The notes under the pieces: model-generated
Databases searched by the model: none
What the model saw: the letters and a program-made list of their open reading frames with translations, nothing else
Told to the model about the DNA's origin: nothing
Shown here: positions 36,010-44,811 of the stretch, piece after piece
How the letters are laid out: every line of letters begins with the position of its first letter
Position numbering within the stretch: position 1 is the stretch's first letter
Translations under genes and position numbers: made by a program
Assembly: GCF_000520815.1 (NCBI RefSeq)
Contig: NZ_ASRY01000184.1
Span: 1 to 64,000, forward strand
DNA length: 64,000 nt
Direction of reading: 5' to 3'
Source of the DNA: Paenibacillus maysiensis
Lineage (GTDB): Bacteria; Bacillota; Bacilli; Paenibacillales; Paenibacillaceae

Positions 36010-36367
36010 CGTGCGAAGCTGAATATGCCGGATCTGGCATCTCTATCCTGCGAATTCGGTAGCCTTCTGCGCTCACTTCTGCCTGTTCCTCTGCGCTAAA
36101 TCGTTCTGCGACTCATGGATGCTTTTGGAACGTACCCAGCGCAATGAATGGAGCATTCACAGGAACGGCACTGATCTTCGGCTGCTGTCCGATCATGGAG
36201 GTTAATCCGTGCTGAAGCTCACTCGCAGCCGTCTGAAGCACTTCATCTGTCTTATGAACCACGATGGCCTTGCACCAAGCGGGCAGCTTTTCCACCTTAC
36301 TATTGCGGCGATAATGCAGCCAAGCGTCATAGCCGCTCTCTTTTGGCATATCCCTACGCTTGCTCAT
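36010..36367 (-). pseudogene. 5' remnant of an alpha-glucuronidase gene (GH67 N-terminus)
   Basis: ATG 36367 with a strong site (AAAAGGAGG) opens MSKRRDMPKESGYDAWLHYR.., then IVVHKTDEVLQTAASELQHG and APFIALGTF, the N-terminal domain of GH67 alpha-glucuronidases. TGA at 36113-36115 interrupts the frame; reading on gives VAERFSAEEQAEVSAEGYRI before similarity ends near 36010-36030. The intact family member has ~690 residues and removes methylglucuronic acid from xylo-oligosaccharides. It sits 35 bases behind the GH52 xylosidase gene as its former operon partner. The 3' end is at 26.5 kb. Confidence 0.75.
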
Positions 36368-36402
36368 ATTCCAGCCTCCTTTTAGGCAGGTGAAGATTAG
36401 TC

Positions 36403-38604
36403 TCAGGCATGCTGCTCCTGGTCCTGACTCATATGCTGAGGGAGTGTCAGACGGTTGCCCTTGCCTTCATATAGCCACAAAATAGCGGTGACTCCGCGCG
36501 GGTAATATTTGCTGCCGTGGGCAATACCGGAGAGCATTTGGTCGCTCCAGCACCAATAGGATTCTTCAGGGTGAAGGAGCCATGAGACGTGGGCAGCATC
36601 CGCAGCCTGCCCAGCTTCCTCCCAAGGCAGCTCCAGCAGCTCACGGGCAATGAACTGCGACAGGTAGATTTTACTCAGCCAGGAGTTGTTACTGGTGGAG
36701 GACAGCTTCCAACCCCCGTTATCGAACAGGCAGACACCTGGTACCAGTACGGTTTCCAAATGACGTCGCAACGCTTGCATATACCCGCCAAATCGCCCAT
36801 CGAGCTTAAGTGCCTTCTCACATCCTGTAAAGTAGGGGAAGATCAGCCCCTCGATGGCAGGGACAATCTGTGAATCATTGCCCTCCTGAATGACAGCAGG
36901 AATATAGCCCTTATCTGTCATCTGTGCCGTGATCGCTGCTGCGCATTTGTCCGCCTGGGAGCCAGCTTCCCGTGAAAGGGTATCGAGTCCTTCCGAGGCA
37001 AAAAGCTTCTCCAGCGCAATATATACCGCCCAGCATTTGCTGCCCAAATAGATGTTGTTGCGGGACTGCCCCAAGGAAACGTCCAGACTATCGTAGGTTG
37101 TAATTTCCGCGCCCCCCTGAGTTCTGGTGCTGTCCAAGCCCATTAAGCCGTTTCGGCGCGACGGATCAGGGTGATCCCGTTGTAACATGCTGGCGAAGCA
37201 TTCACGCAAAACGGGCAGCATACGTGTCGTAAACGCTCGATCCTGTGTCTGTTGGATATATACCGTGGCGCAGCATAGCCAGTTTACCAGCTCCTCGTGG
37301 CTCATGTAGGAGAAGCAGTCGTCAATCCCTGCCAGCTCATACGCGGAGTACCCCGGACGGGAAAATACATTAGCTACGCCCATATCATGCGTAAACGTGA
37401 TGCCGCCCGGATAGGTCTGTTCCTCTGTCGGGAATCGTACCTCATCGCGGTAGCTGTACCGTTTTACAAACCACTCCAGTTCGTTGCGTACCGTCCACGG
37501 GTTCAAAATCAACTCAAAGTAAAGCTGATCTGCCGTTAAATCGAGCGTATTCATCATCCGATATTCGCCTTCATTGACGATCCAGATGGGTTCTCCATCC
37601 GCTTGCTGACTGAGTAATTGGGTACTGCCGTAGTAGCTGTGGATCGCCTGTGAGAGCATAAATTCCTGATCCTTGCTCAAGTCTGCCGACTCGATCCAGT
37701 GATTCGCCTGGATACAGGATGCCTTCAGGGCTGTAAAATGCTCCAAAGCATAACCTGCCACGTCTTCAATATCCGTGAACAGCCGGGTGTAGTAATACGC
37801 TGTGTCGATACCTGTAGTGACGATGCCGCCCCGGTAAAAACAGACCGCAAAGGCATACGTGCGCTTCTCGCCTGCGGGAACGTCCATCAGGAGCGCAGCC
37901 GTCCCACCTAGACCGAAGGATAAGTTCTCGGCAATCGACTCCCCGAGCAGCTTCTCCAGTGTAAATCCGCAGGCAGGTACCGCTTCACTGCTGTTAGTCA
38001 CAATTGCAGTGCTGCGCCCTTGCCCGATGCCCGTGATTTTTCCCAACGTTCCAACATTCAACCCCACAGCTTCCCCGCGCGGGTCCTCGCCTACAATGCG
38101 CATACTGCTGTACGGATCACTGCCCTGATAGCCGAAAAAAGCTTTCCGTGCAGCCGTTCCCTGCGTGTTATCGACCATCAGCTCGGCAAATACCGCCGGA
38201 ACCAACGCTGACCGCAGCTCATCTATACCCGCTTTCCCCGGTTCTGGAACCGGACGGACAGGAGAATACAGCCGGAACGTCAAATCTCCAGCGCTCCATA
38301 TATCTGTGCCAGCTTTTAGCTCACGGGTAATGTTTTGATCGGCAAAGGGAACAAGCTGTGGCTCCGTTCGTTTATCCTTTTTCTCCACATCGTATCGGGC
38401 GCTTTCGTCCTGTGCGGCTGCAAAAAAGGGGAGCGCCTCATAGACCTCGCCGTCTCTGGATTGCAGCCCGATATATACATTTTCATCCGCGGGCTTGCCT
38501 AGCTCCAAGCCGAGTCCACCCCGATTACCCTTGAACCCGAGCGTAAAGCTGGAAAAGGCACCGATAGGTGAGTGTTGCGTGTTATAAAATATATTTTTCG
38601 GCAT
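36403..38604 (-). CDS. beta-xylosidase, glycoside hydrolase family 52
   Basis: A 733-residue cytoplasmic enzyme. The N-terminus NIFYNTQHSPIGAFSSFTLG and the segment VNEGEYRMMNTLDL (~343-356, carrying the nucleophile Glu) are GH52 hallmarks; the acid/base Asp is expected in GLMGLDSTRT (~500). Geobacillus GH52 enzymes have ~700 residues. It retains configuration while releasing xylose from xylo-oligosaccharides. It was followed in one unit by the now broken alpha-glucuronidase. The AraC-type gene lies divergently upstream and is the likely regulator. Confidence 0.9.
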   Translation of the reverse strand: MPKNIFYNTQHSPIGAFSSFTLGFKGNRGGLGLELGKPADENVYIGLQSRDGEVYEALPFFAAAQDESARYDVEKKDKRTEPQLVPFADQNITRELKAGTDIWSAGDLTFRLYSPVRPVPEPGKAGIDELRSALVPAVFAELMVDNTQGTAARKAFFGYQGSDPYSSMRIVGEDPRGEAVGLNVGTLGKITGIGQGRSTAIVTNSSEAVPACGFTLEKLLGESIAENLSFGLGGTAALLMDVPAGEKRTYAFAVCFYRGGIVTTGIDTAYYYTRLFTDIEDVAGYALEHFTALKASCIQANHWIESADLSKDQEFMLSQAIHSYYGSTQLLSQQADGEPIWIVNEGEYRMMNTLDLTADQLYFELILNPWTVRNELEWFVKRYSYRDEVRFPTEEQTYPGGITFTHDMGVANVFSRPGYSAYELAGIDDCFSYMSHEELVNWLCCATVYIQQTQDRAFTTRMLPVLRECFASMLQRDHPDPSRRNGLMGLDSTRTQGGAEITTYDSLDVSLGQSRNNIYLGSKCWAVYIALEKLFASEGLDTLSREAGSQADKCAAAITAQMTDKGYIPAVIQEGNDSQIVPAIEGLIFPYFTGCEKALKLDGRFGGYMQALRRHLETVLVPGVCLFDNGGWKLSSTSNNSWLSKIYLSQFIARELLELPWEEAGQAADAAHVSWLLHPEESYWCWSDQMLSGIAHGSKYYPRGVTAILWLYEGKGNRLTLPQHMSQDQEQHA

Positions 38605-38785
38605 ATAATGAAACCCCTTTCAATATAGAGAGTGACTTTCAGATACAAAAGTATTTTGCAGCATCCTCATATAGAGCCTAGCATGCTAAGGTTTAGGGAA
38701 CCATTGTCAAATCGCTCCATCATTTATCCAAATCGCGCTTAAAACGATATACTGGAGTAAAACCATCAACGTCAGGAGGGGAAGC

Positions 38786-39727
38786 ATGTCGTCACCACGT
38801 TTACCGAACCGCCCAGAGCCTATAGACCTTGCGGCTACTGAAGAGGAATTCTTTTTTCCCGATGTGCGAACGACGGTCAATCTGTTTGCCATCCATACGC
38901 GAAGAGTCGGAAGGGAATGGAGCTATCCGCCACATACGCATCCTCAATATGAAATTAATATCGTGCTTGCAGGAGAACAGGTGATGGTGGTGGATGGCCG
39001 CAGCTATACACAACGACAAGGTGATCTGGTGCTGCTGCGACCGGGAATTGTTCACTCCAGCCACAGCAGCGGGGAGGGCTTTACGTATTTTTGCATGCAT
39101 TTCGACATTGATGACAAGCTGTTCCTCTCGTTACTGAGCCGACTGGAGCAGGTGTTGTTTCCAGCCGAAGGTGCGGTGGCGAGGCAGATTGGACCCGCGC
39201 TGGATAAGCCGCTCGAACTTTCCACACCCAATGCAGAACAAGCAGGGGATTCGGTGGCCAAGCGTATGCGGATTCAATCTGCCGTGTTCGAGCTGTTCGC
39301 TACGTTATGGGAGGCGGTATCCAGCGAAGCGGCGCATCTGCCGGGGCGCGGATACGTGCAGGCTGAGCTTGCCCATCAGATTGCCAGCCGACTTCAAGGC
39401 AGGGTGAATCAGCATTTTGGACAAATCGACTCTGTGGAAAAGCATGATGGGATTGAGGGTATTTCATCCGAGTTGGGTATTAGCGTGTCCCATTGTAATC
39501 GTGTATTTCGTAGTGTTTTTGGTGTATCTCCCCGTGTGTATCTGTCTGGTCTTGTCCTGCACGAAGCCAAGTTGCTGTTGGCAGATCCGCAATGGACGGT
39601 GCAGCAAATTGCCGATATGCTTGGCTACGGAAACATTGCGCATTTTAGCAGGCAGTTCAAGCGCTGGTCCGGTCAGTCGCCGACATCCTACCGTAAAAGC
39701 ACTGTGCAGGAAAGCCCATCCGAATAA
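38786..39727 (+). CDS. AraC-family transcriptional regulator with cupin sensor domain
   Basis: A 313-residue regulator. The N-terminal cupin-like half (PPHTHPQYEINIVLAGEQVMVV..) should bind a sugar, and the C-terminal two-HTH domain reads ISSELGISVSHCNRVFRSVFGVSPRVYLSGLVLHEAKLLL..IADMLGYGNIAHFSRQFKRWSGQSP. Divergent to the GH52 gene with a 181-base shared promoter region, so control of xylo-oligosaccharide use is inferred. AGGAGGGG precedes the ATG. Confidence 0.87.
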   Translation: MSSPRLPNRPEPIDLAATEEEFFFPDVRTTVNLFAIHTRRVGREWSYPPHTHPQYEINIVLAGEQVMVVDGRSYTQRQGDLVLLRPGIVHSSHSSGEGFTYFCMHFDIDDKLFLSLLSRLEQVLFPAEGAVARQIGPALDKPLELSTPNAEQAGDSVAKRMRIQSAVFELFATLWEAVSSEAAHLPGRGYVQAELAHQIASRLQGRVNQHFGQIDSVEKHDGIEGISSELGISVSHCNRVFRSVFGVSPRVYLSGLVLHEAKLLLADPQWTVQQIADMLGYGNIAHFSRQFKRWSGQSPTSYRKSTVQESPSE

Positions 39728-39840
39728 AAATATGTGTGATCATGAAATGGTTACGATATAATCCCTTTAAAAGGTGGCTATACGCTGATCTAATCCAAGC
39801 CACACGCAATCAACAGGTAGGAAACCTATTTTCTAAACAA

Positions 39841-39882
39841 AAACCGGTCTAACACGTATGCATCGTGTTAGCCGGTTTTCTT
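39841..39882 (+). terminator. terminator after the AraC-type gene
   Basis: AAACCGGTCTAACACG / CGTGTTAGCCGGTTTTC stem with a TATGCAT loop. Confidence 0.8.
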
Positions 39883-40047
39883 TGGCTATAGGGTATCAAG
39901 TCCTTCTCTAAAGCAGTTCTCTTTACCGTCACAGTTTTACATGGTAATATTCGATTGTTGGATATAATTCAAAGTCATTGTCTGAATAGATGATAAAAAA
40001 TAAAGCATATATGCAATATAGCCTTGTATTTAAGGAGTGGATTACCT

Positions 40048-40491
40048 ATGGACCAAGTGGATCATAAAATTTTGTTATGTCTACAAAGCCAGGCACGCAT
40101 CTCTATGACCGAGCTGGGCAAGGAGGTTGGACTTTCCCAGCCCGCTGTCACGGAAAGAGTAAGGCGCATGGAGGATAAAGGCATTATCACTGGATATCGT
40201 GCCATGGTTTCACATGAGAAAGTCGGAAAGCCGATCATGGCACATGTGCTTGTGCACACGAATCAATGCAACTCATTTGTTGAGTTCTGTCAATCTGCGC
40301 CTGAAGTCATTGAGTGCCATCGAATTAGCGGCGAGCAAAATTATCTACTTAAGGTTATGGCCGAATCCATGCTTAAGCTGGAGCAATTCGGGGATGAGTG
40401 CGGAAAGCACGGTCACTCTACCACGTTAATCGTCCTGTCCTCGCCTGTAGAGCATAAACATGTAACTCCCGCTTTATTAGACCCTATTTGA
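40048..40491 (+). CDS. Lrp/AsnC-family transcriptional regulator
   Basis: A 147-residue regulator: N-terminal winged HTH (DQVDHKILLCLQSQARISMTELGKEVGLSQPAVTERVRRME..) and a C-terminal RAM domain (IMAHVLVHTNQCNSFVEFC..SGEQNYLLKVMAES) for amino-acid effectors. ATG 40048 lies 9-10 bases after AAGGAG; the frame is open from TTG 40024. The target is not evident; its 3' end overlaps the convergent serine hydrolase gene by 15 bases. Confidence 0.85.
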   Translation: MDQVDHKILLCLQSQARISMTELGKEVGLSQPAVTERVRRMEDKGIITGYRAMVSHEKVGKPIMAHVLVHTNQCNSFVEFCQSAPEVIECHRISGEQNYLLKVMAESMLKLEQFGDECGKHGHSTTLIVLSSPVEHKHVTPALLDPI

Positions 40492-41658
40492 GCTGCCGTA
40501 AATGGCTTGGCAAAGCTCGGTTGTAAACGGACCTGACATGCCTTCGAACGCCGTATTGGTAAAGGCGACAACGCTGAGTCTTTGCGCGGGATCAACGAAC
40601 CACGAATGACCGTAAGCTCCTCCGAGACGCCACGTTCCGGGGGATTCTGCTGTTTCGCCTTCGTCAGGATTTTGGAGTACGGTGAATCCCAGCCCGAAGC
40701 CCCGTCCCGGCCAGCCTGCCAAGGTAAGGTCCCCAGTTTGAATGGTACCCATCTCACGAACCCATTCCTTCGGTAGTAACGGATGACCGCCGTTTCGTAG
40801 GGTTTCAAGTAGCCCCATGAATTCCTTTGCGCTCCCGATCATACCAGAGCCGCCAGAGTGGAAGGCTGTGGGATCAAAGGCTCGTGCAGGCTGAAAACGA
40901 AGCCCCGCTGTGCCTTCAAAAACCTGCGCAACCTCAAGTTCACGCATCCGGCGGGGTTCCAGAGTATCGTTGACATAAGCGGCGGCAAGTCGTTCGGGAT
41001 CAGCAACCGTGAAGCTAGTGTCTTGCATACCGAGGGGGTCTGTAACGAGCTTTTTAACAGCCTGCTCAAGGGTTGTGCCGCATACGCGGCCAATGATTGC
41101 ACCAAGCACATCGGTCGCTATCGAATAGCCCCACGCCTTACCCGGTGTGTACAACAGAGGTGCGGAAGCCAGACGGTGCAAGTTTTCGTCAAGCGTAAGA
41201 TTTGAAAAATCCATGCCATCCGAAACGCCCGCACGATGATAAGGGCCGCCCCCTTCTTCCTCCAAAAAGCCATAGGTCAACCCGGCAGTATGTGTGAGCA
41301 ATTGGCGTACCGTAATGGGTGGCTGCTCGCCGCTGATCAGTCGGGGCCGAAAATCCGGCAACCACCGTTCGATAGGTTCATCGAGTCCAATCAACCCTTG
41401 GGCAGCCAAAACCAAGGCCGCTGTAGATACAATCGGCTTGGATACAGAGGAGAGCCGAAATAAAGCATCCTCGCGCATAGGACGATGTTCTTCTCGATCA
41501 GCCAGCCCGGCCGCTCGCACATACACAGGTGAACCATCGATATATATCATAACGACTGCGCCGACCAGACGCTTCTCGGCAAGGGTTTGATCTATGACTG
41601 CATTCACACGTCCGTCCAGACCATCTTGTATCGCAAAAACTCTATTTTCCATACCCAT
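40477..41658 (-). CDS. serine hydrolase of the beta-lactamase class C/esterase family
   Basis: A 393-residue protein without signal peptide. SxxK nucleophile motif in SSVSKPIV (~70), YxN-like Tyr in GYSIATDVLG (~160), and GHSWFVDP near the C-terminus in place of the KTG box. These features fit family VIII esterases and other DUF-type penicillin-binding-like hydrolases more than true beta-lactamases. Substrate unknown. GAGAGG lies ~11 bases before the ATG. Confidence 0.8.
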   Translation of the reverse strand: MGMENRVFAIQDGLDGRVNAVIDQTLAEKRLVGAVVMIYIDGSPVYVRAAGLADREEHRPMREDALFRLSSVSKPIVSTAALVLAAQGLIGLDEPIERWLPDFRPRLISGEQPPITVRQLLTHTAGLTYGFLEEEGGGPYHRAGVSDGMDFSNLTLDENLHRLASAPLLYTPGKAWGYSIATDVLGAIIGRVCGTTLEQAVKKLVTDPLGMQDTSFTVADPERLAAAYVNDTLEPRRMRELEVAQVFEGTAGLRFQPARAFDPTAFHSGGSGMIGSAKEFMGLLETLRNGGHPLLPKEWVREMGTIQTGDLTLAGWPGRGFGLGFTVLQNPDEGETAESPGTWRLGGAYGHSWFVDPAQRLSVVAFTNTAFEGMSGPFTTELCQAIYGSSNRV

Positions 41659-41898
41659 GAATATCTCATCCTCTCTATGATCCAGCGGTTATCGCTTGAT
41701 GGACTTAGTTTACAGGATGGGAAGACGACATTACATAAGGTAACAAAGGTATTCATTGAGTATTCACGTTAAAATAAAATTATTTTAGAAGGATGGCTTT
41801 GGATTTAAATGAACGGGATTTTACAAGAACTTATGCTGCGTTTTACAGTAACTTTTTAAGCTGAGATACACGCCGCCCTTGTGATAAGCTGAAAGTAG

Positions 41899-42219
41899 AT
41901 GGTAAAATCGACATTTTCAGAATATATGAACGCTTCTATGAGTCGCGATTACGATAAGATGCTTTCACTGTCTGATGATTATCGTATCGTGTCTGTGGAT
42001 GATGCTGACCCTTCCAAAATTGTTGTTTCGTCGATAACGAAGTATGAGGATATGGAGTTACCTCCCATCAAGCATATTCTTGCTTTTGAAGAAGGAAAGT
42101 ACAAGCTACAAATGAGGAATGTTGTGGTCAATATGATTCCTTCATCACCTGACTATAAAACAGTCGAGTACGAGCCTGATAAGGTAGACGGTAATTTAGA
42201 AGATAATTTCAATGGTTAG
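41899..42219 (+). CDS. hypothetical acidic protein, possibly truncated
   Basis: A 106-residue hydrophilic protein starting MVKSTFSEYMNASMSRDYDK with an acidic C-terminal half. The ribosome site is poor (GAAAGTAG). It resembles the second half of small lipoproteins of the EFM..SRDYDKM..L.DDYRI type, so it may be a fragment; upstream DNA shows no signal peptide. Function not recognised. Confidence 0.4.
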   Translation: MVKSTFSEYMNASMSRDYDKMLSLSDDYRIVSVDDADPSKIVVSSITKYEDMELPPIKHILAFEEGKYKLQMRNVVVNMIPSSPDYKTVEYEPDKVDGNLEDNFNG

Positions 42220-42272
42220 AGATATGATGGTGACGGTACAGACTTTGGCGAAAAAATTTAGGAGGAAACGGC

Positions 42273-42530
42273 ATGTTGGGAATCGGTATAAAAAAGGAAA
42301 GTAATAACTTAGTTATTACTTGGCAGTTATCTCGGATAGAAGTATCTCTTGGGGATATTGAGGATGTTTTGTTTGATAATACTTATGCAGGGCAAGAGAA
42401 AAGTGCAATAAGAATTGGTACCCCTTATGCTACAACGGATAGAGTTGTAATTAAAACAAATTCAAAGACATATATTTTGTTCACTACAAATGGTCAGAAT
42501 ATTCTTGAAAAAATACAGTCCTATCTTTAA
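42273..42530 (+). CDS. SunI/YnzG-like small PH-domain protein
   Basis: An 85-residue beta-rich protein: MLGIGIKKESNNLVITWQLS.., DVLFDNTYAGQEKSAIRIGTPY and TKTYILFTTN-like end. The pattern matches the SunI/YnzG group (bacterial PH-like fold), named after the sublancin immunity protein; most members have no known function. AGGAGG 9 bases before ATG gives a secure start. No lantibiotic genes are near. Confidence 0.65.
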   Translation: MLGIGIKKESNNLVITWQLSRIEVSLGDIEDVLFDNTYAGQEKSAIRIGTPYATTDRVVIKTNSKTYILFTTNGQNILEKIQSYL

Positions 42531-42764
42531 TTAGCTGTCCATAAAAATACAGCATTTATTTTTAGCGAGTTTTAATTGCTTAACCAAACGATCCAAAACG
42601 TATCCAATAAAAAGCCAGAAAACTAGTGTAGTAAAGTAAACGACTGCTATGGGGATGTCTGCTTTTCGCACAAATTGAAATGATTCATACATCCAAACTA
42701 ACGGGCTAATGATAGCTAATAGTATATTATAATCGTCGTACCCCGTAATATTTACAGTTAACAT
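42531..42764 (-). CDS. small membrane protein, unknown
   Basis: A frame encoding two hydrophobic segments (PLVWMYESF region and IPIAVVYFTTLVFWLFIGYVL) and a Lys/Cys tail, about 77 residues from ATG 42764. Start and ribosome site are weak (AAAGG only 2 bases from the ATG) and the frame is open further to a TTG at 42800. It ends base-to-base with the convergent SunI-like gene. No family recognised. Confidence 0.35.
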   Translation of the reverse strand: MLTVNITGYDDYNILLAIISPLVWMYESFQFVRKADIPIAVVYFTTLVFWLFIGYVLDRLVKQLKLAKNKCCIFMDS

Positions 42765-42848
42765 AACCTTTAGTTGCTGTAGTCGTGAAAAATAATACAA
42801 CGCAAGTTAACAACCATGATGATCTGGTTATTACAGTATTCTTTTACA

Positions 42849-42886
42849 CAAAAGCCTATCTCGATATTCAGGCAGATAGGCTTTTG
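42849..42886. terminator. hairpin terminator near 42.87 kb
   Basis: CAAAAGCCTATCT / AGATAGGCTTTTG with a 12-base loop; symmetrical A and T runs, so it works on either strand. It probably ends the 30-residue peptide gene reading from the right. Confidence 0.7.
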
Positions 42887-42942
42887 TAAAATAAACTTCA
42901 CTATATATACGCTAAATTACACGAACGATATATTCCTTATCG

Positions 42943-43035
42943 TCAGTTATCTCTACGCTGACGGGCACGGGCTTCGCTACCTAAACGCCCTGCTTCTTCG
43001 TGACTCAGTTTGTCATTTTGGTTGTTGTTAGCCAT
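42943..43035 (-). CDS. 30-residue hydrophilic peptide with E-x-A-G-R-L-G motif
   Basis: ATG 43035 is preceded by GAGGAGTGATTGAAC. The product reads MANNNQNDKLSHEEAGRLGS then EARARQRRDN. It resembles short stress- or spore-linked hydrophilic peptides with KGG/EAGRLGG-type motifs, but is too short for certainty. It has its own hairpin terminator, which supports a real transcription unit. Confidence 0.5.
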   Translation of the reverse strand: MANNNQNDKLSHEEAGRLGSEARARQRRDN

Positions 43036-43096
43036 GTTCAATCACTCCTCATCGAATTTTAGTAAAGCGTGTTCGAGTATCTATTAGCCTTCGCCT

Positions 43097-43867
43097 TTAT
43101 CCGCGCTCCCATGCTTCTGTGCGCAGCTGCTGCTGGCGGGTAAATAATGCTGGATAAATAAATAGGCTGAGCAGTACGCTGGTCAAAATTGCAGAGGTCA
43201 TGGTGGTAAATACGATCAGCAACTGCAATCGGACAGCGGCAATCGGATTGGCACCTGCGATGATCTGCCCGGTCATCATGCCGGGAAGCTGGACCAGCCC
43301 CAGCGTTTTCTGTCCCTCAATGGTTGGAATCATACTGGAGCGTATGCAATCCTTGAGTATCGGGAAAATAGCTTGTCTCGGCGTGCCGCCCAGTGCCAGA
43401 ATGAGCATAATTTCAGGCTTGCGCAGCAGCACCTCCGACTTGAGCCGGGACACCAGCAGGCTGGACAAAATCATGGAGCTACCAATGATCATGCCGCTAA
43501 TCGTAATCATATATCGGGCTGTCGCCGGAATGATGTGCAGGCCAATCAGAAATGCCTGTGTAACGATTTCCACACACAGCAGCGTCAGGAACGACTTCCA
43601 CATCAGGCCGGGGATAAATCGTCCTTTGCGCGCAACATTTTGAGAGGCTACAGTGATCATGAGCAGTATGAATAATACGATAAATCCGTAGCTCTGCATC
43701 CCGAAAATCAAATGCAGCACATATCCGATGGCCAGCAACTGAACCGATGCTCTGATCGTGGCGATAATGATATCCCGATCCAGACCGAGCTTGAAGGATT
43801 TGGACATGACGATGGCGATGAACACAAAACCGAGGGACAGAATCAGGGCGACAATCGTCATACCCAT
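43097..43867 (-). CDS. fetB: FetB/YbbM-like ABC exporter permease
   Basis: A 256-residue protein with seven hydrophobic segments. ATIRASVQLLAIGYVLHLIF near the N-terminus and VQLPGMMTGQIIAGANPIAAVRLQLLIVF near the C-terminus are hallmarks of the UPF0014/FetB family. With FetA it exports iron or other metals and eases oxidative stress in E. coli. It overlaps the ATPase gene by 10 bases, so translation is coupled. Confidence 0.87.
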   Translation of the reverse strand: MGMTIVALILSLGFVFIAIVMSKSFKLGLDRDIIIATIRASVQLLAIGYVLHLIFGMQSYGFIVLFILLMITVASQNVARKGRFIPGLMWKSFLTLLCVEIVTQAFLIGLHIIPATARYMITISGMIIGSSMILSSLLVSRLKSEVLLRKPEIMLILALGGTPRQAIFPILKDCIRSSMIPTIEGQKTLGLVQLPGMMTGQIIAGANPIAAVRLQLLIVFTTMTSAILTSVLLSLFIYPALFTRQQQLRTEAWERG

Positions 43868-44598
43868 TCTCCTGCTATAAACTTGCGGGTTTCATTGTGC
43901 TGTGGTGCATGGAAAAAAGTCTCGGTATCCGCTTGCTCCACGAGCTTTCCGTCGATCATCAGCCATGTTTCATGGCCTACTCTGCGTGCTTGTTCCATAT
44001 GATGCGTAATCCAGATCATCGTCGTTCCCTCTTCTTTATTCATTTGAAGCAACAGTTCCTCTACCTCTTTGACCGAGGCCGGGTCCAGTGCAGAAGTAAT
44101 CTCATCCAGCAGTAAAATATCCGGGCGGTTCGCGAGCGTTCGCGCCAAGGCCAAGCGCTGTCTTTGACCTCCGGATAGCTCCTGCGCCTTTTGCTCCAGT
44201 AGATCGCGGGTAAGCCCTACACGCTCTAACAGGCCGGGTGGATCATGCAGTATCGTGCCGTGCAATCGTTCTACAGTCTGGAGATTGTACAGAACGGTTC
44301 CTTGCAGCATGGGGGCATCCTGAAAAACCAGTGCGACCTTTCGTCTCAGCTCAGGGATTTCCCATTCGGAAAGGGGCTTGCCGAATACGCTGATTTCCCC
44401 TTCATCCGGCGTCAGTAGAAGATTACACAGTGAAAGCAGTGTGCTTTTGCCAGACCCGGACGGGCCGACCAGCGTGGTTATTTTGCCGGGAGAGACTTTT
44501 GCCGTAATTCCATTCAGGACAGCACGTTGCCGTTCAGACCCGGTAAAATATTTGGTGACGTCTTTAAATTCAATGGCTGGAAGTGACTTGGACTCCAT
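43858..44598 (-). CDS. fetA: FetA/YbbL-like ABC exporter ATPase
   Basis: A 246-residue ATPase: Walker A GPSGSGKST, signature LSGGQRQRLALARTL, Walker B ILLLDEITSALD, switch WITHHMEQ. The E-I instead of E-P after LLLD is typical of the FetA/YbbL group. Adjacent overlapping FetB gene confirms the pairing. The TetR regulator is divergent, 213 bases away, with a palindrome in the gap; control by it is plausible. Confidence 0.87.
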   Translation of the reverse strand: MESKSLPAIEFKDVTKYFTGSERQRAVLNGITAKVSPGKITTLVGPSGSGKSTLLSLCNLLLTPDEGEISVFGKPLSEWEIPELRRKVALVFQDAPMLQGTVLYNLQTVERLHGTILHDPPGLLERVGLTRDLLEQKAQELSGGQRQRLALARTLANRPDILLLDEITSALDPASVKEVEELLLQMNKEEGTTMIWITHHMEQARRVGHETWLMIDGKLVEQADTETFFHAPQHNETRKFIAGEWV

Positions 44599-44718
44599 AG
44601 ATATAGCTATCTCCTTTGCATGGGATCGAAAAAGTGGTCAGGCCCGCTCTATGATCTTGTTTCGTTCATTATATCAGTAAATGCCGATATGCTTGCAAAC
44701 CATAACTTCTTTGAATAA

Positions 44719-44733
44719 ACTAACATAATTAGT
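44719..44733. promoter_or_regulatory. palindromic operator candidate in front of the TetR gene
   Basis: ACTAACATAATTAGT: ACTAA and TTAGT half-sites with a 5-base centre. It lies 79-93 bases before the TetR start and between the divergent fetA and tetR-type genes. An element of the same form, with 12 of 15 bases identical, is at 47716-47730. Confidence 0.5.
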
Positions 44734-44811
44734 TAAAATAGAAATGAGATTTATTATGTATATTTCTACGTAAATACTTTACATAGAAATTCGATTAAAG
44801 GAGAAATGCTG

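Noticed and set aside
27290-36367. Classical integrative element inserted at tRNA-Cys
   Set aside because: No integrase gene and no visible repeat of the tRNA 3' end at another boundary; the alpha-glucuronidase junctions, not the tRNA, mark the island limits.
40477-41658. True beta-lactamase resistance gene
   Set aside because: SxxK and Tyr motifs are present, but there is no signal peptide and no KTG box; a cytoplasmic esterase-like hydrolase is more likely.
42273-42530. Sublancin immunity function for the SunI-like protein
   Set aside because: No lantibiotic or glycocin precursor, transporter or modification genes nearby; most family members are not immunity proteins.
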